From an uncultured Lachnobacterium sp. (lineage in GTDB: Bacteria; Bacillota; Clostridia; Lachnospirales; Lachnospiraceae), in NCBI GenBank assembly GCA_900546625.1, contig URDU01000012.1:1-64000 (forward strand): DNA of 64,000 nt, given 5' to 3'. Below the pieces are notes generated by a model, which did no database searches, was not told the DNA's origin, and saw only the letters and a list, made by a program, of their open reading frames with translations. Below are positions 1-7,702 of this stretch, piece by piece. Made by a program: the position numbers and the translations under genes. The first letter of the stretch is position 1, and each line of letters opens with the position of its first letter.

Positions 1-110
1 CTTTCCAAGAAATCAATGACTTCTTTAGATTCCCTTGCGGGTTTCTATGTAATCGAAGGGTCACAGTCCCTCCGTAGAGGGTCAACCGCCTACCGTTATG
101 GTGACACCCA
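1..110 (-). ncRNA. Putative structured transcript leaving the left edge
   Basis: Read on the minus strand from about 110 downward, this DNA can fold repeatedly: CCCTC-TACG-GAGGG, CCC-GCAA-GGG, and an outer GGGTGTCAC/GTGACCC pairing. It begins just below a good sigma-A promoter (116-144). No convincing protein is visible on either strand. It could be a small regulatory RNA, a type I antitoxin-like RNA or the structured leader of a gene beyond the window. I do not recognise the family. Confidence 0.3.
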
Positions 111-115
111 ATGAA

Positions 116-144
116 ATTTTATCATAGCACATTGGCATTTTCAA
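116..144 (-). promoter_or_regulatory. Sigma-A promoter for the left-edge transcript
   Basis: On the minus strand TTGAAA (144-139) is followed after exactly 17 bp by TAAAAT (121-116). Transcription would start near 108-110 with GGTGTCACC. Spacing and both hexamers are close to consensus. Confidence 0.5.
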
Positions 145-211
145 TCTAATATTGCTATAAATCGACAATCTTTTATAAAAATTTAATGGTGTCAGGCACC
201 AAAACATTAGC

Positions 212-264
212 TCCGCTATACTTAATACTAGTATAGCGGAATGCCATGTAAAATACAATTCAAA
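212..264 (+). repeat. Dispersed palindromic repeat, copy 1
   Basis: TCCGCTATAC (212-221) and GTATAGCGGA (231-240) form a 10-bp stem with a 9-nt loop. The palindrome is followed by a conserved tail (GCCATGTAAAATACAATT). Copies 2 (521) and 3 (2012) share both hairpin and tail in the same orientation, so this is a roughly 52-nt repeat unit and not a chance terminator. Confidence 0.75.
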
Positions 265-291
265 TCATTGCATTGTCTGCACAATTTATTG

Positions 292-297
292 TATAAT
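292..297 (+). promoter_or_regulatory. Possible -10 box of the Uma2 relic
   Basis: TATAAT lies about 50 bp before the relic start codon at 346. The -35 match (TTGCAT, 18 bp upstream) is poor. AAAGGATG at 331-338 is a plausible ribosome binding site for the downstream ATG. This is probably the surviving promoter of the decayed gene. Confidence 0.35.
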
Positions 298-345
298 TAA
301 GTAAATAAGCAACTAAGAAACGTCTTTAAGAAAGGATGCATGAAT

Positions 346-514
346 ATGTCACTCGACTTACAATCAGATATAGGAACCATCACCCTTAAAGAATACGAAA
401 AACTTCCGGAAGATAAGCATATAGAAGTATTCATTTGATTCCGTAGTCAAAGTAAACATATATGATGATCTGTTCATAGATTTCTCTGAGATATCCAAGA
501 TGCTGAATTCTTAA
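346..514 (+). pseudogene. Uma2-family endonuclease relic, internally deleted
   Basis: The ATG at 346 opens a 30-codon frame containing LKEYEKLPEDKHIEVF, which resembles the N-terminus of Uma2 proteins (PD-(D/E)XK-like nucleases common in Firmicutes and cyanobacteria). It stops at 436-438. In the +1-shifted frame, 437-514 reads SVVKVNIYDDLFIDFSEI..., which resembles the Uma2 C-terminus. The roughly 130-residue catalytic middle is missing, so the gene is dead: the two ends were joined by a deletion that also broke the frame. Copies of the palindromic repeat lie on both sides (212 and 521). The family call rests on remembered terminal motifs. Confidence 0.65.
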
Positions 515-520
515 AAATGT

Positions 521-573
521 TCCGCTATACCTAACTCCGGTATAGCGGATTGCCATGTAAAAAATACAATTTA
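521..573 (+). repeat. Dispersed palindromic repeat, copy 2
   Basis: TCCGCTATAC (521-530) pairs with GTATAGCGGA (540-549) across a 9-nt loop, followed by the shared tail. On the minus strand the hairpin is followed by ACATTTTTAAG and lies just past the abiH-like stop codon, so it may also act as that gene's terminator. Confidence 0.75.
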
Positions 574-612
574 AAAGTTACTGACTACTTCGATATGGCT
601 CTATATATTTAG

Positions 613-1791
613 TTAATCTGTATTACTATCTATTTTAATAAATATTATTTTATTATCATCCATATTTTTTTCTACAATATCCCGCCCAAACAAAGTTATA
701 AGATTTATTACTTTTAACTCAAAATCTTGCTGATCATAATAAAAGATAATAACTTTCCGTGCTTTCATTTGAAACTGATTTTTATCATCAAAATCTCCAA
801 TAGCAAATTTCAAAACATCCTTGTCAGTTTCATCCAAAGAATGACCATATATGTATAACTCATAATCATTGTATTCTTTATCAAATTCGTCACTAGATTT
901 AAAAATACACGGTTCATTTATAATATACTTATAATCAACTCCACAATGCTTTTGTATTCTTTGAAAATACTTAACAAAATATATAAAATCCTTATTATTG
1001 TAATCATTCACACCAAGAACCATATTATTACTGCCACAATCAAGATCATCTCTAATAACACCATGAATATGATGTACATTATTGATTCCATAATACTTCT
1101 CAGTATGAGTATAATTAAAACTTATAATATAATCAGGTTCAATTTCTCTAATCTGACTGATAGGATGTACATCAGAAGCTTTCTCAACAAACTCATAAAA
1201 ATATATTTCTAAAGCTTCAATAAATTCTAAAAATTCATTTTTCAAATCTCTTAAAAGCGTCTTTTTCATTAATCCATAACTTGAATCAATATAATCATCT
1301 TCAACATATATTTTATTGTTCAAAATAGTAAAATATTTAGTAAAAAAATTATTAAATTTGAAAAAGCTATTTCTTTCAAATATAATAGACCTATCTACCA
1401 AATTAATATCTGCACTTAATATAAAATCAAATATATCTAAAACAGGAACAAGTTCTCTTTCAAAATCTATCCATAAGTCAATTTCTGCTCCACATCCCGA
1501 GTAATACTCAACCCACGAATTATTTCTAATAATTTTATCTAACTTCTCAAGATTCTTTGAATCATATGACTCTAACGCTTTTTGGATATTATCAGCTATC
1601 TTCTCATCAAATCCTGTATCAATCTTTCTATTTATATACGAACCATAAAATGACTTCCGCTTTTTGAACACTTCTAACACATCACTATATCTGGTCTTAA
1701 GATTATGTGCTAAGTCAAATCCATTTCCTACTATTAATATTTTTTTATTATCCATTTCTTCCAAAGTATTTCCCATCTCCATCATCACCAT
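613..1791 (-). CDS. AbiH family abortive-infection protein
   Basis: A 392-residue protein of the AbiH family, whose lactococcal founder aborts phage infection by an undefined mechanism. The family pattern is visible: an N-terminal nucleotide-binding-like strand and loop (ILIVGNGFDLAH, residues 18-29), a central SFNYTHT (224-230), a nearby HIHG (241-244) and a late YGHSLDETD (315-323). The length fits the family. The start is uncertain: ATGs at 1791 and 1755 are both possible and neither has a strong Shine-Dalgarno. It stands alone, flanked by palindromic repeats, a nuclease relic and unusually AT-rich DNA, which fits a single-gene acquired defence locus. The defence role is inferred from the family. 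Confidence 0.8.
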   Translation of the reverse strand: MVMMEMGNTLEEMDNKKILIVGNGFDLAHNLKTRYSDVLEVFKKRKSFYGSYINRKIDTGFDEKIADNIQKALESYDSKNLEKLDKIIRNNSWVEYYSGCGAEIDLWIDFERELVPVLDIFDFILSADINLVDRSIIFERNSFFKFNNFFTKYFTILNNKIYVEDDYIDSSYGLMKKTLLRDLKNEFLEFIEALEIYFYEFVEKASDVHPISQIREIEPDYIISFNYTHTEKYYGINNVHHIHGVIRDDLDCGSNNMVLGVNDYNNKDFIYFVKYFQRIQKHCGVDYKYIINEPCIFKSSDEFDKEYNDYELYIYGHSLDETDKDVLKFAIGDFDDKNQFQMKARKVIIFYYDQQDFELKVINLITLFGRDIVEKNMDDNKIIFIKIDSNTD

Positions 1792-1882
1792 CTTTTAATC
1801 AACTGATAAATTATAAAAAAGCATTTTTAACAACTAATTTTCTCAATAATATATCCGCCATCATTTTCTTCTGATTAAAAAT

Positions 1883-1931
1883 AAAATGCTAGCATCTAAC
1901 ATACAAAAGATGTCTTTACCGCTAGCATTTT
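1883..1931 (-). terminator. Inverted repeat, possible terminator
   Basis: AAAATGCTAGC (1883-1893) and GCTAGCATTTT (1921-1931) are perfect 11-bp inverted arms, with an inner CATC/GATG pair. The U-rich arm end on either strand makes it a possible weak bidirectional terminator for the secreted-protein gene to its right. The rest of 1792-2189 holds only palindrome copy 3 and no gene I can support. Confidence 0.4.
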
Positions 1932-2011
1932 CTGATGCTTGCTATGTGTATTGTTAAATTTGTGAACACTTACCCAGCACGTCCAAGTCTAGTTAACAAA
2001 TATAAAAATTA

Positions 2012-2064
2012 ATCCGCTATACTTAATTCTAGTATAGCGGATTAACATACAAAATACAATTTAA
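2012..2064 (+). repeat. Dispersed palindromic repeat, copy 3
   Basis: TCCGCTATAC (2013-2022) pairs with GTATAGCGGA (2032-2041), followed by a diverged copy of the tail (AACATACAAAATACAATTTA). It has the same orientation as copies 1 and 2. Confidence 0.75.
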
Positions 2065-2189
2065 AGTTTATACTGAATTTGCGTCGAGCTAAACACCATA
2101 AGTACTTGTTTCTAATTACTTACAAACTTTATTAACCAACCTATTATAGATAACAGATATCGTATACTTTGTTATTTATTAATCTCACT

Positions 2190-3161
2190 CTATAATATAG
2201 GTGTTTCCCATTCTTCATAATTAATATGTAAAGCACTAACAGTTTTTGTGTAAACTATCTTTCCATCTTCACCTGTTAACTTACAGCGAAATTTCATTCC
2301 AACTCTTCCCTCTGTAAGTTCAAATTGCATACGAGCTTTATCATATCCTGCAACCCAACTCCAGGCATAGAAATTCTTTCCATCTGTACTATACTGCCAC
2401 TGGTATGATGTTACCCCATCGGCTTGTACATCTAGTGTTAATTTCTCTCCTATTCCTCCTTTAACATCCTGTGGTTGATTTTTTATTATAATTTCATTCT
2501 TTCTTTCTGCAGTTACTACATTTGTATACACTGTCTTTCCATCTTCTCCGGTTATCTTACAGCGGAATTTCATTCCTACCCTTCCCTCTGTAAGCTCAAA
2601 CTTCATGCTGGCTTGGTCATATCCTTCTACCCAACTCCAGGCACTATAATTCTTTCCATCTGTGCTATACTGCCACTCGTATGTTTTTACACCCTCTGCT
2701 TTTACATCAAGTGTTAACTGCTCTCCTACTTTTCCTTTAATATCCTGCGGCTGCTCTAATATCTTTATTTCATGTCTTTTTTCTGCAGTTACAATATTCG
2801 TGTATACTTCTTTTCCATCTTCTCCAGTCAGCTTACAGCGGAATTTCATTCCTACCCTTCCACCTGTAAGTTCGAATTTAATGCTGGCACTGTCATATCC
2901 TTCTACCCAGTTCCACTCATTAAAATTCTTTCCATCTGTACTGTACTGCCACTCGTATGTTTTTACACCCTCTGCTTTTACATCAAGTGTTAACTGCTCT
3001 CCTATTTTTCCTTGTACACTATTTGGTTGCTTTAAAATCTGCAATTGATACAAATTGTCAGCAAATACATCTGTTTTTAAAAAAAATATCGAACACATCA
3101 TAATTACAAGCATTGTAATCGTTAACCTATTAAATTTAATATTATTATTTTTTTTTCTCAT
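2190..3161 (-). CDS. Secreted protein with three tandem Ig-like repeats
   Basis: A 323-residue secreted protein. Residues 1-34 form a signal peptide (basic N-terminus, hydrophobic core, likely cleavage after DVFA). The rest is three near-identical repeats of about 88 residues (about 40-127, 128-216, 217-306), each with QP...G..GE.LTLDV.A.GV..Y.WQYSTDGKN, a central W-V-GYD and GRVGMKFRCK.TGEDGK. This looks like a bacterial Ig-like or carbohydrate-binding beta-sandwich. There is no LPXTG motif or membrane anchor, so it is released or held non-covalently. The SD AAAGGG lies 7 nt before the ATG. Function is unknown; a surface or polysaccharide-binding role is a guess from the adjacent capsule genes. 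The high identity between repeats suggests recent duplication or homogenisation. Confidence 0.7.
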   Translation of the reverse strand: MRKKNNNIKFNRLTITMLVIMMCSIFFLKTDVFADNLYQLQILKQPNSVQGKIGEQLTLDVKAEGVKTYEWQYSTDGKNFNEWNWVEGYDSASIKFELTGGRVGMKFRCKLTGEDGKEVYTNIVTAEKRHEIKILEQPQDIKGKVGEQLTLDVKAEGVKTYEWQYSTDGKNYSAWSWVEGYDQASMKFELTEGRVGMKFRCKITGEDGKTVYTNVVTAERKNEIIIKNQPQDVKGGIGEKLTLDVQADGVTSYQWQYSTDGKNFYAWSWVAGYDKARMQFELTEGRVGMKFRCKLTGEDGKIVYTKTVSALHINYEEWETPIL

Positions 3162-3372
3162 TTTATTACCCTTTCCTAATTTAAATTAACCAATATCTAA
3201 ATCTAATATCAAACTTTAAATACTCATATAATCTCCCCCTCTCAATATATAATTTTAATAACTATTTCGGATTTATTATTTTCTATAAAATCCAATTTTC
3301 TAATTAAAATTATATCAAATTAACAAGCGAATCTTTTATATAATCTATACAATGAATAATCTGGTTCTAATT

Positions 3373-3595
3373 GTTCCACCTATCCGGTGTAAAGTGAGCC
3401 ACTTCATCTACAATTGTTTTTGATATGGCTAGAGTATGATATTGAACACATCTTATAAATCCTGCTATCACACCGCTGTAGCGGCAAGGGCTTGACAAGA
3501 TATGTCCACTCTCATAATTAGCATCTAGCAAAATCAAAGTGGATTGATGTCAGTCGTAATACTGGCTCACCCAATACCAGAATGGTGACTCTCAC
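3373..3595. mobile_element. IS21-end-like remnant (mini-element)
   Basis: Two related motifs of about 28 bp face in opposite directions: on the minus strand at 3402-3375 (TGGCTCAC..TACACCGGA..GGTG) and on the plus strand at 3563-3590 (TGGCTCAC..AATACCAGA..GGTG). They resemble the repeated terminal motifs of IS21-family elements. About 160 bp without a usable reading frame lies between them, so this is at best an internally deleted element. It accounts for most of the non-coding stretch 3162-3637; I see nothing else there. The family assignment is from memory. Confidence 0.35.
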
Positions 3596-3637
3596 GAAAC
3601 AGAATATCCATACAAATCATCTTTCTTACAAAAATGA

Positions 3638-3877
3638 TTAATTTAGAATTTTTCTTATAATTTCAATTATGCTCCTTTTTGAAGTGTATTTAAAAGAACA
3701 AACTCCAACACACTTGTAACACTTTACACATTTACTTTTATCAATATATGGATATACAAAACCTTCTTCATCCTGTAACATTGATATAGCATCTTTGAGA
3801 CAAACAGCATAGCAGGCAGTACATCCACAACATTCTTCTTTTCTTGTATACAATATAGGTATTTTTTTCAATTCCAC
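3638..3877 (-). CDS. Small 2x[4Fe-4S] ferredoxin-like protein
   Basis: About 79 residues with two 4Fe-4S ligand sets: CCGCTACYAVC near the N-terminus and CVKCYKCVGVC about 33 residues later. This arrangement normally forms the N-terminal ferredoxin module of F420-hydrogenase/dehydrogenase beta-subunit-like proteins in polysaccharide loci. Here it is a separate gene downstream of the matching catalytic part (3928-4917), so it probably supplies that protein with electrons. The frame can be extended to a TTG at 3895. A near-perfect SD (TAAGGGGTGA) favours GTG at 3877 or TTG at 3871. It is the last gene of the operon. Confidence 0.8.
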   Translation of the reverse strand: MELKKIPILYTRKEECCGCTACYAVCLKDAISMLQDEEGFVYPYIDKSKCVKCYKCVGVCSFKYTSKRSIIEIIRKILN

Positions 3878-3927
3878 TTCACCCCTTATAATCAAAATAA
3901 AATAACAAAATATATCCCCTATAAAAA

Positions 3928-4917
3928 TTAATCTTTATTTACAATTCTATCAAACATCTTTACAACTTTAATCTTAACTTTTGTTCCTAAAGAATATTTT
4001 ATCCGTGAATCATACTTTTTTTCCATCTCTTTAAAACTCAATTTGTGCATATCAACAAAAAACTCATCTCTTTGCAAAGGTCTTGTGCATGATCTATATT
4101 CGGCAGGATTACTTTTTACCGCTAACTCATATGATATTTCTTTAAATTTCATCTTACCGCTAATATGATTAAATATATCTTGTCCCTTATTAGTTCTTAT
4201 CAATACCAGTGATGTTCCAATTCCATCAAACAATTCAGGTAACTCTTTAACACCCCAAAAATCACCAAGTGTCAAATCTGACTCTAATTTTTTTTTTGCA
4301 ACACATTCATAACAAGATGGTCTCAGGCAAAAATTTCTTAAGAACATCTGCATATATGGATTCATATCTTTAGATATATAATTTTTTATTTCCTTATCTT
4401 GCGTATTTTTTTTTAGTATTTCTTTCATACCATAATTAATCCAGCTATCATCTTTACATCGAAATTCTATTTGTTTTAATTTTCCATCATTCTTTTCTTC
4501 TTGATTTCTTGCATACTTCTCCCATAAATAAGGTGATGGTACCCCATGGCAAATTACATCCGCACAAATTAGATTTTCATAATCCTTACCAAGAAAACCC
4601 TTAAGCCCATTTACCTGACACCCTGTTCCGGTAAAAAGTACTGTTTTTCCAGCAAGTAAATCATTTTTCACTTGTCTAAATATATTACCTATTTTTGCTT
4701 GTAAATATTTTGAACCTCTAAGTTTCTCCAATCCAATTTTATCTGTAACTGCGATAAATTCTGATGAATAACAATCCTCAGACATTGCTACACCATAAAC
4801 AATACCATTTTTATTAAAAACATATTCTGATATAGCGGAAAAAACTCCTCCCGATGAGCTGTTCAATCTCACATCTTTATTTTTATTATAACAAGCATAT
4901 ACTTTTTTTGCTTTCAT
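3928..4917 (-). CDS. Coenzyme F420 hydrogenase/dehydrogenase beta-subunit-like protein
   Basis: 329 residues. The N-terminal KVYACYNKN..RLNSSSGG and the following GTGCQVNGLKGFLG, CADVICHGVPS and CYECVAKKK..DLTLGDFWG are the hallmarks of the FrhB N- and C-domain family (PF04422/PF04432). Proteins of this type recur in Firmicutes and Bacteroides capsule loci, where they probably carry out a flavin-dependent redox step on the glycan or its precursor; the organism need not use F420. The usual N-terminal ferredoxin module is absent: the protein begins exactly where that module would end, and a free ferredoxin is encoded immediately downstream. It starts 15 bp after the flippase stop, so the two are co-transcribed. 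Confidence 0.8.
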   Translation of the reverse strand: MKAKKVYACYNKNKDVRLNSSSGGVFSAISEYVFNKNGIVYGVAMSEDCYSSEFIAVTDKIGLEKLRGSKYLQAKIGNIFRQVKNDLLAGKTVLFTGTGCQVNGLKGFLGKDYENLICADVICHGVPSPYLWEKYARNQEEKNDGKLKQIEFRCKDDSWINYGMKEILKKNTQDKEIKNYISKDMNPYMQMFLRNFCLRPSCYECVAKKKLESDLTLGDFWGVKELPELFDGIGTSLVLIRTNKGQDIFNHISGKMKFKEISYELAVKSNPAEYRSCTRPLQRDEFFVDMHKLSFKEMEKKYDSRIKYSLGTKVKIKVVKMFDRIVNKD

Positions 4918-4932
4918 TTACCCATCCCCCAT

Positions 4933-6444
4933 TTATCGCCTATCTTTTTTTAATGGTTCCTTAACTATTTTCTTCTCTTCAATATTCATACCAAATAAAT
5001 ACATTGAGAAAAAATATATAATCGTATAAATTATCGTAACTATACCTAATCTAACAAAACCTCTAATATCTACAAACTTAACGATAAGAATTCCAACTAT
5101 ACTTGGAACAATCAATGCTGGAATAAATTTCATAATTTCTTTCCAAAAATAAATCATATCTATTTCAATACGAAAATGATAATACCAGTTCATAAAAAGA
5201 ATATTACCTGCAAACAATGATATTGCAGTGCCAAGTGCTGCACCTATCGGACCCATTAGTTTGATTAACGGTATACTAATAGCTACATTTGCAAGTGCAA
5301 TAAACAAATAAACAATAGCTCTTGCTTTATGCATATTTTTTGCTCTCTGAATCTCAATACCCAAATTCTGTATCAATGGAACTGTTACAGGAACAATCAA
5401 CAGTAAAGCTATAACATAAGAATCTTCATATTCTTGACCAGCCCATATTTCCACAAAAGAATGACCGAAGAAAACAAACCCTGAGAGAATCAAACCTAAT
5501 ACCATAAATTGAATGCGTCCAACATTTGTAAAAAGGATTGTTAACTTTGTGTTGTTATTTGATTCCGCCACTATGCGATTTACTTTTGGAACAAATACAT
5601 TGGATATTGATGTTGAAAATTGTAAATATAATGAATTAATTTGTCCCCCTACTCCATAAACTGCAACTGCCGTAGTGCCGGCAAATCTACCCAATAAAAA
5701 TTTATCTACACTCCAATTTATCTGATCAATAATTTGATTTATAAATATAAAAAATGTAAACACCCACATTTCTTTAAGTAAACCAATTTGAAATCCATGA
5801 AAAATAAATTTAATATGTAACTTCTTAAAACAATAATATATATTAGATAATAACACTACAAATGTTAAAAAAGTCGTAACTAATACCATCCCAATTGAAC
5901 CATATCCCATGATAAGCAATGGTAATGATAAAAAAGGATTAAACAAGTTTTGTATAACTATTAACAATTTTTGGAACAGAAACCTCTCACTTGCAGTAAT
6001 TGAACAATTAAATACACTATTAGGAAATGTCATCGCTAGATTTATTATAAGAAGTTCCATCAAGATTTTTGCTTTAACATATTCTCTTTCTGTAAGACCT
6101 GTTCCAAATATATCATGAATTCTTTCTACCATTATAGTTCCGCATAAAACACAAATTACAGAAATAATGCAGAAAATAATCATAAACATTCCATTCAATT
6201 TTGCAATACTTTCTTCATCATCTTTTACCTTATATTTTGAATAAAATCGCAAATAAGAACTACCAAAACCTAAACTAAGTAAGCTTAAATAAGAGACGAC
6301 AGAGTTAACCAGTTGATATAACCCATATTCACTTTGTCCTACTAATCTCAACATTACTGGTGTATAGATTAAACCAACAAGTATATTAATCAATTGACCT
6401 ATATATGATAATATGACTCCAATTTTCTTTTGACTAAAATTCAT
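4933..6444 (-). CDS. Oligosaccharide flippase (Wzx-like)
   Basis: 503 residues, hydrophobic throughout, with about 14 predicted membrane segments. The opening segment (IGVILSYIGQLINILVGL, then TPVMLRLVGQSEYGLYQL) is the typical start of the MATE/MVF-superfamily polysaccharide exporters. It would move the undecaprenyl-linked repeat unit across the cytoplasmic membrane before polymerisation. The partner polymerase candidate is at 7703-9022. The C-terminus is a short basic cytoplasmic tail. It lies 27 bp after the pyruvyltransferase gene in the same operon. Confidence 0.88.
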   Translation of the reverse strand: MNFSQKKIGVILSYIGQLINILVGLIYTPVMLRLVGQSEYGLYQLVNSVVSYLSLLSLGFGSSYLRFYSKYKVKDDEESIAKLNGMFMIIFCIISVICVLCGTIMVERIHDIFGTGLTEREYVKAKILMELLIINLAMTFPNSVFNCSITASERFLFQKLLIVIQNLFNPFLSLPLLIMGYGSIGMVLVTTFLTFVVLLSNIYYCFKKLHIKFIFHGFQIGLLKEMWVFTFFIFINQIIDQINWSVDKFLLGRFAGTTAVAVYGVGGQINSLYLQFSTSISNVFVPKVNRIVAESNNNTKLTILFTNVGRIQFMVLGLILSGFVFFGHSFVEIWAGQEYEDSYVIALLLIVPVTVPLIQNLGIEIQRAKNMHKARAIVYLFIALANVAISIPLIKLMGPIGAALGTAISLFAGNILFMNWYYHFRIEIDMIYFWKEIMKFIPALIVPSIVGILIVKFVDIRGFVRLGIVTIIYTIIYFFSMYLFGMNIEEKKIVKEPLKKDRR

Positions 6445-6471
6445 TTTATTAAACTTTCCTTATTCTACTAA

Positions 6472-7479
6472 CTAATCGACTTTTTTATTAAATCTTTCCG
6501 TTAAAAATAAAAGAGCTTTTTTTCTTTCTTCTTCTAATTTTTTATTTGTAACAGAGTAATCTATAATGCATTTTTTGAATGGTCCTTTGCCATCATCTAA
6601 ATGTACATCAAGCTTTGAAAATAATGTCTCAAATCTGCTTTGCATATTAATCCCCGCAGTATTACGATTAAGATAATAAACAGGCTTATGATATAAAATA
6701 GAAAATATCATACCATGATAAGAATCTGTAATCACATATTTTGCACAACTAATTAAATATAAAAACTGAGATGGCCCGACATTGAACCATTCCGTTCCTT
6801 TTGTTAATTGTATAAGTGAACATTTTTTACTTTTAGCAAAATCATTTAGTTTTTCATCTTCATTAGAATCTCCCAAACCATAATATAAAATATACTTATC
6901 TGGTAATGAATATTTAGGAACAATTATGTAATTGCTCCAAAAATCAGAATCAAACATCAGTGTAGGATCAATCAGAGTTTCAATTGATACTGACACAAAT
7001 TCTTTTAAAAGCTCTTTAGACTGTTTTTCTCTAACTGAAATAGCATCAAATCCTCGCATATACCACCTATAAAGGATTTTTTTCTTTTGGGGAATATTAT
7101 CTGTAGCCATACTGGGCGCATAAGCAACTCTCTTTTTTGTAGATGCAAATTTCAAAAAAAAAGTCCAATTTACATCTGGTGAATATGGTGACCATACTTG
7201 ATCACTTCCAACAACAAAAAAATCAAATGCCCCTAGTCCTTTTGGAATTTTATATTTGCCTATACTATCATAATAAAAATCAATAAATTTATTATTAAAA
7301 TATTCAAAACAAATATGTCTTTCCTCTTTTTCTAATTTCATATAACGTCTTGGTACAACTTGTGGAATAGTATATACCTCAAATCCAAAAGTTTTAAGTA
7401 ATTCCTGCACCGCTAAATTTTGTAATCGTTGTCCAAAATTATCTCCATATGTAAAAGTAAGAATTCCTATTTTCTTCAA
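6472..7479 (-). CDS. Polysaccharide pyruvyl transferase family protein
   Basis: 335 residues matching PF04230: GILTFTYGDNFGQRLQNLA at the N-terminus, VGSDQVWSP (about 90-98), DPTLM, and TDSYHGMIFSILYHKPVYYLNR in the C-terminal half. Family members transfer pyruvate from PEP to sugars, making ketals on exopolysaccharides. It starts with TTG (7479), preceded by AAAGGAAA at suitable spacing. Its pairing with a flippase and an F420-dehydrogenase-like gene is a common capsule-locus arrangement. Upstream (7480-7702) is a non-coding gap holding a decayed coding fragment. Confidence 0.87.
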   Translation of the reverse strand: MKKIGILTFTYGDNFGQRLQNLAVQELLKTFGFEVYTIPQVVPRRYMKLEKEERHICFEYFNNKFIDFYYDSIGKYKIPKGLGAFDFFVVGSDQVWSPYSPDVNWTFFLKFASTKKRVAYAPSMATDNIPQKKKILYRWYMRGFDAISVREKQSKELLKEFVSVSIETLIDPTLMFDSDFWSNYIIVPKYSLPDKYILYYGLGDSNEDEKLNDFAKSKKCSLIQLTKGTEWFNVGPSQFLYLISCAKYVITDSYHGMIFSILYHKPVYYLNRNTAGINMQSRFETLFSKLDVHLDDGKGPFKKCIIDYSVTNKKLEEERKKALLFLTERFNKKVD

Positions 7480-7544
7480 ATCAATTTCCTTTCACTCTTA
7501 TATTATGCTCAAAAGATATTTTATTTATAAATAATCATATTACC

Positions 7545-7660
7545 AGTAGCTTTGCATTCTCATAATCTAACTGTACCTCGAAATCTTCTAAATACGAGCT
7601 TTACATAGTAAATCGATACTTTCTCTGTATAGAGTGTGTCTCGAAGGTATACATTAAATT
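7545..7660 (-). pseudogene. Decayed coding fragment in the operon gap
   Basis: The minus strand reads ...QRKYRFTM, a stop, then SSYLEDFEVQLDYENAKLLVI and a stop at 7545. This looks like the tail of a lost protein within an otherwise tightly packed operon. The fragment is too short to assign; a removed glycosyltransferase or modification gene is possible. Confidence 0.25.
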
Positions 7661-7702
7661 ACACGCATCCTTGATATCTTTTACCACTTTAATCATTGTA
7701 TT

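Noticed and set aside
189-201. GGTGTCAGGCACC palindrome, similar to motifs near REP-associated transposases
   Set aside because: Only one copy in the window and no transposase nearby; too little to call an element.
2475-3048. Plus-strand reading frames opposite the Ig-like repeat gene
   Set aside because: They mirror the triplicated minus-strand gene and have Cys/Ser-rich, non-protein-like composition and no ribosome binding sites.
2190-3161. Regularly spaced repeated DNA, checked as a possible CRISPR array
   Set aside because: The period is about 265 bp and coding in frame; these are protein repeats, not 30-bp repeats with unique spacers.
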